DNA from: Caldifarciminota bacterium
GTDB lineage: Bacteria; Hydrothermota; Tepidihabitantia; Tepidihabitantales; JAOUPE01
Assembly: GCA_029880025.1 (NCBI GenBank)
Contig: JAOUPE010000022.1
Location: 1-12,002 of the forward strand
Length of the DNA stretch: 12,002 nucleotides
Direction of reading: 5' to 3'
The position numbers were made by a program, and so were the translations under genes. The notes below the pieces were generated by a model that was not told the DNA's origin, searched no databases, and saw only the letters and a list, made by a program, of their open reading frames with translations. This document shows, piece by piece, positions 8,142 through 12,002 of the stretch; the first letter of the stretch is position 1, and each line of letters starts with the position of its first letter.

Positions 8142-8329
8142 CGAATAACCAGATGGAGAATTCTTGAAAATATGAAATCAAAGATACCAATATAGATTGC
8201 TAAAATTAGAGATAAAATGATAACTACTACTGTCGTGCCGATCAGTTCTTTTCTTTTGACCCAACTTACTCGTTTCAATTCGGAAATTACTTCCATAATA
8301 TATTTTCGGATTCGATTAAAGAATTTCAT
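8138..8329 (-). CDS. secE: Preprotein translocase subunit SecE
   Basis: SecE is the small essential membrane subunit that clamps SecY in the SecYEG translocon. This is the short, single-span form: 63 residues, with an amphipathic N-terminal helix containing the family signature (EVISELKRVSW, about 13-23) and one transmembrane segment at about 30-55. The start is the ATG at 8327-8329. Reading further upstream in the same frame would run through the tRNA-Trp gene, so that longer form is rejected. The ATG lies only 6 nt downstream of the tRNA 3' end and no Shine-Dalgarno sequence is visible, which is unusual in this window. The stop overlaps nusG. Assignment rests on sequence, size and the tRNA-Trp-secE-nusG context. 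Confidence 0.95.
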   Translation of the reverse strand: MKFFNRIRKYIMEVISELKRVSWVKRKELIGTTVVVIILSLILAIYIGIFDFIFSRILHLVIR

Positions 8330-8335
8330 AATATT

Positions 8336-8409
8336 CAGGCCAGGAGGGATTTGAACCCCCAACCTACGGATTTGGAGTCCGCCGCTCTAGCCGTTCGAGC
8401 TACTGGCCT
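8336..8409 (-). tRNA. tRNA-Trp (anticodon CCA)
   Basis: This is a complete 74-nt cloverleaf. The acceptor stem AGGCCAG pairs with CTGGCCT with no mismatch, and the discriminator is G, as expected for tRNA-Trp. The D arm is GCTC/GAGC, the anticodon stem GCGGA/TCCGT (its last pair is a G-T wobble) holds the loop CTCCAAA with anticodon CCA, and the T arm is GGGGG/CCCTC around TTCAAAT. No CCA end is encoded (AAT follows). It lies between rpmG and secE, its first two bases being the last two bases of the rpmG stop codon. Maturation would therefore cut the polycistronic mRNA between these genes. Confidence 0.98.
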
Positions 8410-8554
8410 ATTTTACCTCCTTATGAACTGTATGCTTTTTACAAAAACGGCAGAATTTCTTTAATTCCAATCTCTCCTGCTGCTTTTTATTTTTAGTCGT
8501 CCTATAATTTCGATTTCGACATTCATTACAGGCTAAAGTAACTGCTACCCGCAT
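8408..8554 (-). CDS. rpmG: 50S ribosomal protein L33, zinc-binding form
   Basis: L33 is a small large-subunit protein near the E site. The 48-residue product begins MRVAVTLACNEC and ends HTVHKEVK. It has two Cys pairs, C-x-x-C at 9-12 and C-x-x-C at 35-38, so it is the zinc-ribbon (C+) type rather than the zinc-free paralogue. The family motif NRNYRTTKNK is present at about 13-22. The ATG at 8552-8554 has an AGGAGA ribosome site about 3 nt upstream, and the gene follows the tuf stop by 29 nt. Its TAG stop (8408-8410) overlaps the first two bases of tRNA-Trp. The order tuf-rpmG-tRNA-Trp-secE-nusG is known from other deep-branching bacteria. Confidence 0.95.
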   Translation of the reverse strand: MRVAVTLACNECRNRNYRTTKNKKQQERLELKKFCRFCKKHTVHKEVK

Positions 8555-8583
8555 CGTCTCCTCTTACCTATCCGATAAGTAAA

Positions 8584-9798
8584 CTATTCCAATACTTTTG
8601 TTACAACACCGGCACCTACGGTTCGACCCCCTTCGCGTATCGCAAAGCGTGAACCCTCTTCGAGGGCAATTGATGTTATCAACTCTACTTCCAGGTTCGC
8701 ATTGTCGCCGGGCATGACCATCTCTACCCCTTCGGGCAGTTTCACGGAACCGGTAACATCGGTAGTTCGAATATAAAATTGTGGACGGTACCCGGTAAAA
8801 AATGGGGTATGTCTACCACCTTCTTCTTTAGTCAACACATAAACCTGTCCCATAAACTTTTTGTGGGGATTTATCGAACCTGGGTATGCAATCACCATAC
8901 CACGCATCACTTCGTCTTTTTCCACGCCTCTTAAAAGAATACCGATATTGTCACCGGCAACACCTTCGTCGAGAATTTTACGGAACATCTCAAGGCTGGT
9001 AGCTACGGTCTTCCATTGTTTGTCGAAGCCGATGATTTCAACTTCTTTGCCCGGTAAAAGTTTGCCTCGTTCCACTCTACCGGTTACCACCGTACCCCTT
9101 CCCGTGATTGAAAAGATATCTTCAATTGGCATCAAGAATGGTCTATCCACATCTCGAACTGGTTCCGGAATAAATTCGTCACAAGCATTAATCAACTTTA
9201 TAATCGAATCACAATCTGGACAAGACTCTTTACCGCAGGCGCATTGTAGGGCTTTAAGGGCACTTCCTCTAATGATCGGAGTCTTGTCGCCAGGAAACTC
9301 GTATTTGTTAAGAATATCACGCACTTCTAATTCTACTAAATCTACCAATTCTGGATCGGTCACTAAATCAGTTTTATTGATATAAACAACGATTGCTGGT
9401 ACATTAACTTGTCTGGCTAATAACACATGTTCCCGAGTTTGCGGCATTGGTCCATCGGCTGCCGATACCACTAAAATTGCCCCGTCCATCTGGGCGGCGC
9501 CGGTAATCATATTCTTGATATAGTCAGCATGACCAGGACAATCGATATGGGCATAGTGTCGCTTGTCACTTTCATACTCGACGTGTGAAATCGCGATTGT
9601 CAAAATCTTAGTTTCGTCACGCCTGCCTTGGGAAATACTTGCCTTTGCTACTTCATCATAAGTTTTAAATTCAGCCAAGCCTTTTAATGATAAGATCTTA
9701 GTAATTGCCGATGTCAGGATTGTCTTACCGTGATCAACATGCCCAATCGTTCCAATATTCATATGCGGTTTCTTACGTTCAAACTTTGCCTTTGCCAT
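8584..9798 (-). CDS. tuf: Translation elongation factor Tu (EF-Tu), with atypical switch I and Cys4 insert
   Basis: EF-Tu is the GTPase that delivers aminoacyl-tRNA to the ribosomal A site. The 404-residue protein has the G domain with G1 GHVDHGKT (19-26), G3 DCPGH (86-90), G4 NKTD (141-144) and G5 SAL (179-181). The two beta-barrel domains follow and contain GRGTVVTGRVERG (about 233-245) and GGRTVGAGVV (about 390-399). Two features are odd. The switch I motif EKARGITI is replaced by a segment five residues longer (about 55-70, containing GRRDETKILTI) that keeps the Thr expected to bind Mg but lacks the Arg-Gly. An insert after the G5 motif carries Cys186, Cys188, Cys193 and Cys196, which looks like a metal knuckle. 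AAGGAGG with 5-nt spacing precedes the ATG. The gene heads the protein-coding part of the operon, 54 nt after tRNA-Thr(GGU). Confidence 0.98.
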   Translation of the reverse strand: MAKAKFERKKPHMNIGTIGHVDHGKTILTSAITKILSLKGLAEFKTYDEVAKASISQGRRDETKILTIAISHVEYESDKRHYAHIDCPGHADYIKNMITGAAQMDGAILVVSAADGPMPQTREHVLLARQVNVPAIVVYINKTDLVTDPELVDLVELEVRDILNKYEFPGDKTPIIRGSALKALQCACGKESCPDCDSIIKLINACDEFIPEPVRDVDRPFLMPIEDIFSITGRGTVVTGRVERGKLLPGKEVEIIGFDKQWKTVATSLEMFRKILDEGVAGDNIGILLRGVEKDEVMRGMVIAYPGSINPHKKFMGQVYVLTKEEGGRHTPFFTGYRPQFYIRTTDVTGSVKLPEGVEMVMPGDNANLEVELITSIALEEGSRFAIREGGRTVGAGVVTKVLE

Positions 9799-9852
9799 TA
9801 CTTCCTCCTTGTCATTTTCAAATTATTAAATTTTAAATTTCCATCATAAACT

Positions 9853-9925
9853 AGCCCACGGCCGGAATTGAACCGGCGACCACATCCTTACCAAGGATGT
9901 GCTCTACCGACTGAGCTACATGGGC
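9853..9925 (-). tRNA. tRNA-Thr (anticodon GGU)
   Basis: This is a complete 73-nt cloverleaf. The acceptor GCCCATG pairs with CGTGGGC (one T-G pair), and the discriminator is T. The anticodon stem CATCC/GGATG holds the loop TTGGTAA with anticodon GGT, which reads ACC and ACU. The T arm is GCCGG/CCGGC around TTCAATT. No CCA end is encoded. It is the tRNA nearest to tuf, in the position of thrT ahead of tufB in E. coli. Confidence 0.98.
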
Positions 9926-9935
9926 ATAATCATTA

Positions 9936-9963
9936 ATCTTAATAAATTAAGAGTTAATGTCAA
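9936..9963 (-). promoter_or_regulatory. Possible sigma-70 promoter just upstream of tRNA-Thr(GGU)
   Basis: On the minus strand TTGACA (9958-9963) is followed, after 16 nt, by TAAGAT (9936-9941). The -35 is perfect; the -10 matches 4 of 6 positions. Transcription would start within a few bases of the tRNA 5' end at 9925, the same geometry as the promoter ahead of the first tRNA. It is weaker than the site at 10021-10050, about 70 nt further upstream, and could be chance in this A+T-rich spacer. Confidence 0.5.
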
Positions 9964-10020
9964 CAGAAAAATTTATAACAACTTTAATTACGAAATCTTA
10001 TAGAATTTTGAACTTTATGT

Positions 10021-10050
10021 ATTATAACCAATAACACTAAATCTTGTCAA
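10021..10050 (-). promoter_or_regulatory. Perfect-hexamer sigma-70 promoter between tRNA-Gly and tRNA-Thr(GGU)
   Basis: On the minus strand the -35 TTGACA (10045-10050) and -10 TATAAT (10021-10026) both match consensus exactly, with an 18-nt spacer. The predicted start is near 10014, giving a leader of about 90 nt before tRNA-Thr(GGU). The site lies in an unusually long 146-nt spacer within the tRNA cluster. It would drive tRNA-Thr, tuf and the downstream ribosomal and polymerase genes independently of the first three tRNAs. Confidence 0.8.
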
Positions 10051-10071
10051 GGCATAAAATCTAAAATTATA

Positions 10072-10144
10072 AGCGGGGAACGGGGCTCGAACCCGCAACC
10101 TTCTGCTTGGAAGGCAGAAGCTCTACCAGTTGAGCTATCCCCGC
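10072..10144 (-). tRNA. tRNA-Gly (anticodon UCC)
   Basis: This is a complete 73-nt cloverleaf. The acceptor GCGGGGA pairs with TCCCCGC without mismatch, and the discriminator is T. The anticodon stem TCTGC/GCAGA holds the loop CTTCCAA with anticodon TCC, which reads GGA and GGG. The T arm is GCGGG/CCCGT around TTCGAGC, with one G-T pair. No CCA end is encoded. It occupies the glyT position of the E. coli thrU-tyrU-glyT-thrT-tufB cluster. Confidence 0.98.
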
Positions 10145-10180
10145 AAATGATATTATTTAGCTAACCAAATGGATTTTATC

Positions 10181-10263
10181 TGGGCAGGGAAGGATTTGAA
10201 CCTCCGAAGGCAAATGCCAGCAGATTTACAGTCTGCCCCCTTTGGCCGCTTGGGTACCTGCCC
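10181..10263 (-). tRNA. tRNA-Tyr (anticodon GUA)
   Basis: This is an 83-nt class II tRNA with a long variable arm. The acceptor GGGCAGG pairs with CCTGCCC, and the discriminator is A. The anticodon stem GCAGA/TCTGC holds the loop CTGTAAA with anticodon GTA. The variable region of about 14 nt (TGGCATTTGCCTTC) can form a short stem, as expected for bacterial tRNA-Tyr. The T arm is GGAGG/CCTTC around TTCAAAT. No CCA is encoded. It lies 17 nt after tRNA-Thr(UGU) and 36 nt before tRNA-Gly. Confidence 0.98.
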
Positions 10264-10279
10264 GTGGTTAGCCAGTCTT

Positions 10280-10351
10280 AGCCGACAGCCCGATTTGAAC
10301 GGGCGACCTGAGGTTTACAAAACCCCTGCTCTACCACTGAGCTATGTCGGC
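10280..10351 (-). tRNA. tRNA-Thr (anticodon UGU)
   Basis: This is a 72-nt cloverleaf. The acceptor GCCGACA pairs with TGTCGGC without mismatch, and the discriminator is T. The anticodon stem GGGGT/ACCTC (with one G-T pair) holds the loop TTTGTAA with anticodon TGT, which reads ACA and ACG. The T arm is GCCCG/CGGGC around TTCAAAT. No CCA end is encoded. It is the first gene of the operon, at the thrU position, and its 5' end lies about 7 nt downstream of the predicted transcription start. Confidence 0.98.
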
Positions 10352-10364
10352 AAGGTTAAATTCA

Positions 10365-10392
10365 ACTATAACACAAAACGATGAAAAGTCAA
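10365..10392 (-). promoter_or_regulatory. Promoter of the tRNA-tuf operon
   Basis: On the minus strand TTGACT (10387-10392) is followed by a 16-nt spacer and TATAGT (10365-10370), each 5 of 6 to consensus. A TG one base upstream of the -10 makes it an extended -10. The predicted start falls near 10358, leaving only a few bases before tRNA-Thr(UGU). Placement immediately before the first tRNA supports it strongly. Confidence 0.82.
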
Positions 10393-10542
10393 GACCACCT
10401 CACTTTCAATCGATTGTTCTGTTTCTCAAATTATAGTTATTAAAAATCAACTTAAGCTCAAACATCAAATCAATCAATTTCCTGCTTTTTAACCAATAGC
10501 TCTTTTACTGCTTTTCCAAATAATTAAGCCTCTTATTTTCTA
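10393..10542. other. Divergent intergenic region between the tRNA-tuf and pilT promoters
   Basis: About 150 bp of A+T-rich DNA separate the two divergent promoters. I find no coding frame of convincing quality, no RNA gene and no strong terminator. The only structured element is a 10-bp palindrome, CAATCGATTG at 10407-10416, centred about 20 bp upstream of the tRNA promoter -35. Its length is compatible with a half-size operator or with chance. Confidence 0.5.
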
Positions 10543-10570
10543 TTGACATTATATAAATTCTCAATATAAT
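10543..10570 (+). promoter_or_regulatory. Consensus sigma-70 promoter of pilT
   Basis: TTGACA (10543-10548) and TATAAT (10565-10570) match consensus exactly, with a 16-nt spacer. The predicted start is near 10577, so the pilT leader is about 55 nt. Near its end, TCCTTTTAAGGA (10614-10625) can fold so that TCCT pairs with the AGGA of the ribosome site, a small stem that might slightly restrain translation. Confidence 0.8.
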
Positions 10571-10631
10571 AATAAAAAATATTAAGAATGGTTACATCTC
10601 GTGGTTTATCGAATCCTTTTAAGGAATATTA

Positions 10632-11765
10632 ATGACCGACACAGAATTTTTTGATTATTTGCTCGACGAGTGCATTAAGTATCGGGCATCCGACTTACAC
10701 CTCACCGTAGGCAGACCCCCAACCTTACGTGTCGACGGTAAACTTTATCATGTTGAAAAGACTCAAGTATTGACCCCAGATGTTACGGTTAAATTCAAAG
10801 ATATCTCAACCCAAAATGTTAAACATTTACGCGCCCAAATAAACGATGGCGGTGGAGGAGATTTCGGTCTAAGCTATAAAGATAAGGCACGTTTCCGGGT
10901 TGCGATTTACAAGCAGAAAGGACATTTCGGGCTTGCCTTGCGTCTGATTCCCAAACATATCATGGAATTTGAAGAACTGGGACTTTTGCCCCATCTTATA
11001 CCAAAGATAAAAAATCTACTCGATCGCTCCCATGGTTTAATTCTGGTTACCGGTCCTACTGGTTGCGGCAAATCGACAACTCAGGCAACATTTATCGACT
11101 ATATTTTAGAAAGTCCCCGTCACGTCTTAACGATTGAAGACCCAATCGAATTCATTCATGACCATAAGAATGGATTGGTAACTCAACGTGAAGTTGGTAT
11201 TGATGTCTCATCGTTCCGGGAAGCAATCATGAAAGGATTACGTTCCAATCCAAATGTGATATTGGTCGGTGAAATTCGCGATTTGGCAACGGCTGAAGCA
11301 ACCGTTTGGGCTGCCGAATCAGGGCATTTAGTGATTGGAACACTCCACACCACTAATGCGAGTGAAACTATCACTCGATTCATTGATATCTTCCCGCCGG
11401 AAATTCGAGACCAGATAAGAATCCAATTTTCAATTTCAATCCTTGCCGTATTCTCGCAACGGTTACTAATTAAAGCCGAGGGTAAAGGACGAATTGCCGG
11501 ATTCGAAATTATGATGGCGACAGCGGCGGTTCGTAATATGATTAGAGAAAGAAAAATTGAACATCTACCTTCCGCCATCCAAACCGGCCAATCCGAAGGC
11601 AGTCTGTCATTTGATGCTTATCTTGCCGAATTTTACCGACTGGGAAAAATCACCTATGAGACTGCACTCTCCAGTGCATTTGACCCGAAGGGTCTACGCG
11701 AGTTGGTAGAAATTGGCGTCAAGGCAAAAATCAAATTTGGTGAGCCGGCTCGAACCTTACGCTAA
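10632..11765 (+). CDS. pilT: Type IV pilus retraction ATPase, PilT/PilU-like
   Basis: PilT-type ATPases form cytoplasmic hexamers at the base of the type IV pilus and power pilus depolymerisation, giving twitching motility, adhesion or DNA uptake. The 377-residue protein has the N-terminal PAS-like domain beginning ASDLHLTVGRPPTLRVDG (about 19-36) and Walker A GPTGCGKST (141-149). It also has the Asp box TIEDPIEF (167-174), Walker B VILVGEIRD (209-217, with catalytic Glu214) and the His box GHLVIGTLHTTNASETI (231-247). The C-terminal AAVRNMIRE (298-306) corresponds to the AIRNLIRE retraction motif. It lacks the tetracysteine motif and extra N-terminal domain of PilB extension ATPases. The start ATG has AAGGA 6 nt upstream. 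No other pilus gene is visible, so I cannot separate PilT from PilU. It is transcribed away from the tRNA-tuf operon. Confidence 0.93.
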   Translation: MTDTEFFDYLLDECIKYRASDLHLTVGRPPTLRVDGKLYHVEKTQVLTPDVTVKFKDISTQNVKHLRAQINDGGGGDFGLSYKDKARFRVAIYKQKGHFGLALRLIPKHIMEFEELGLLPHLIPKIKNLLDRSHGLILVTGPTGCGKSTTQATFIDYILESPRHVLTIEDPIEFIHDHKNGLVTQREVGIDVSSFREAIMKGLRSNPNVILVGEIRDLATAEATVWAAESGHLVIGTLHTTNASETITRFIDIFPPEIRDQIRIQFSISILAVFSQRLLIKAEGKGRIAGFEIMMATAAVRNMIRERKIEHLPSAIQTGQSEGSLSFDAYLAEFYRLGKITYETALSSAFDPKGLRELVEIGVKAKIKFGEPARTLR

Positions 11766-11858
11766 ACCACTCTTTACAAAAATCTAAATAAACAAAACAG
11801 ATTAATTTCATTAATAAAATACTCCCATTAAAATCTTTATAGATTGATAACTAACTCT
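11766..11858. other. Convergent intergenic region after pilT
   Basis: This short A+T-rich stretch separates pilT from the oppositely oriented helix-turn-helix gene. It contains a weak A/T-only inverted repeat (ATTAAT, 3-nt loop, ATTAAT, 11801-11815) that is too unstable to be called a terminator. No good intrinsic terminator for pilT can be seen. The left part of the frameshifted tail of the neighbouring gene may extend to 11837. Confidence 0.4.
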
Positions 11859-12002
11859 TTAAACCACCAGGCACCGCAGGAACATATAAAGAGAAGAATC
11901 GTCCATAGGTGGATTTTTTAATAAACCTTTTTCTAAATGAGCGATGAAACTGTCGGCTGATTTGTAAGAAAACCCGATCCTCACTGCAACCTCGGCTTGT
12001 GA
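11859..12002 (-). CDS. Cro/C1-type helix-turn-helix protein, C-terminal fragment (partial, 5' end beyond window, possible frameshift)
   Basis: Forty-seven codons are visible before a TAA at 11859-11861. The first part, SQAEVAVRIGFSYKSADSF and the following AHLEKGL, matches the XRE/Cro-C1 HTH pattern: 'SQAEVA' begins helix 2, 'GFS' is the turn, and 'LEKG' ends the recognition region. Such proteins bind DNA as repressors or antitoxins. After the HTH the frame ends quickly in FLRCLVV. Reading one base over from about 11880 gives CGAWWFKELVINL and then a stop at 11837-11839, which looks more like a natural protein tail. This suggests a frameshift, either a real mutation or an assembly error. The gene's true start, its target and its role are not visible. 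It converges on pilT, and nothing links the two functionally. Confidence 0.65.
   Translation of the reverse strand, partial: SQAEVAVRIGFSYKSADSFIAHLEKGLLKNPPMDDSSLYMFLRCLVV

Noticed and set aside
8330..8362. A longer SecE starting upstream at 8362 (MGVQIPPGLNI...).
   Set aside because: The extra 11 codons lie in the tRNA-Trp gene and its 6-nt trailer and have no resemblance to SecE; the ATG at 8329 fits the family.
8861..9385. A 174-codon plus-strand frame opposite tuf.
   Set aside because: It is antisense to a highly conserved EF-Tu sequence, has low-complexity Ser/Thr-rich composition and no ribosome site; it is a shadow frame.
10169..10384. A plus-strand frame of 71 codons with a fluent-looking protein.
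   Set aside because: It runs across the reverse complements of tRNA-Tyr and tRNA-Thr; stretches such as 'GKDLNLRRQ' are the usual false translation of tRNA T arms.
10407..10416. CAATCGATTG palindrome as an operator.
   Set aside because: A single 10-bp palindrome in A+T-rich DNA is not enough; no second copy is seen near either promoter.
11183..11578. A minus-strand frame of 131 codons inside pilT.
   Set aside because: It is antisense to the Walker B and C-terminal domain of a clear PilT gene and has no family signal.
1..12002. Mobile elements, CRISPR arrays, phage or defence genes.
   Set aside because: No transposase, integrase, direct-repeat array or terminal inverted repeats were found; the window is core informational genes plus pilT and one HTH fragment.

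Overview
The window comes from a bacterial chromosome of moderate to low G+C, with strongly A+T-rich intergenic DNA. The proteins are plainly bacterial. I cannot assign a phylum with confidence. The noncanonical EF-Tu switch I, the four-cysteine EF-Tu insert and the altered RpoC active-site neighbourhood point away from Proteobacteria, Firmicutes and Actinobacteria and towards an uncultivated lineage (my guess is a WOR-3/Stahlbacteria-like group, as an impression only).

Positions 1-10351 form one long block read on the minus strand. In transcription order it holds tRNA-Thr(UGU), tRNA-Tyr(GUA), tRNA-Gly(UCC), tRNA-Thr(GGU), tuf (EF-Tu), rpmG (L33), tRNA-Trp(CCA), secE, nusG, rplK (L11), rplA (L1), rplJ (L10), rplL (L7/L12), rpoB and the first 575 codons of rpoC, which runs off the left edge. 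The block fuses two classic arrangements, the four-tRNA/tufB cluster known from E. coli and the secE-nusG-rplKAJL-rpoBC cluster. It couples elongation factor, ribosomal stalk, protein translocation, transcription elongation and RNA polymerase genes in one unit. Genes are packed very tightly, with ATGA overlaps at secE/nusG and rpoB/rpoC, 1-10 nt junctions elsewhere, and a tRNA that overlaps the stop codon of rpmG. The only sizeable gap inside the protein-coding part is the 97-100 nt between rplJ and rplL, which carries a perfect 9-bp hairpin.

Three sigma-70-type promoters can be read ahead of the block: one just before the first tRNA (10365-10392), one with perfect -35 and -10 hexamers between tRNA-Gly and tRNA-Thr (10021-10050), and a weaker one right before tRNA-Thr(GGU) (9936-9963).

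To the right, on the plus strand, a pilT-like type IV pilus retraction ATPase (10632-11765) is transcribed divergently from its own consensus promoter (10543-10570). At the right edge a minus-strand gene fragment encodes the end of a Cro/C1-type helix-turn-helix protein, with signs of a frameshift near its 3' end. I see no mobile element, CRISPR array or phage gene. The most notable points are the EF-Tu switch I and cysteine insert, the RpoC active-site substitution, and the tRNA-Trp that splits the rpmG stop codon and leaves secE almost leaderless after processing.
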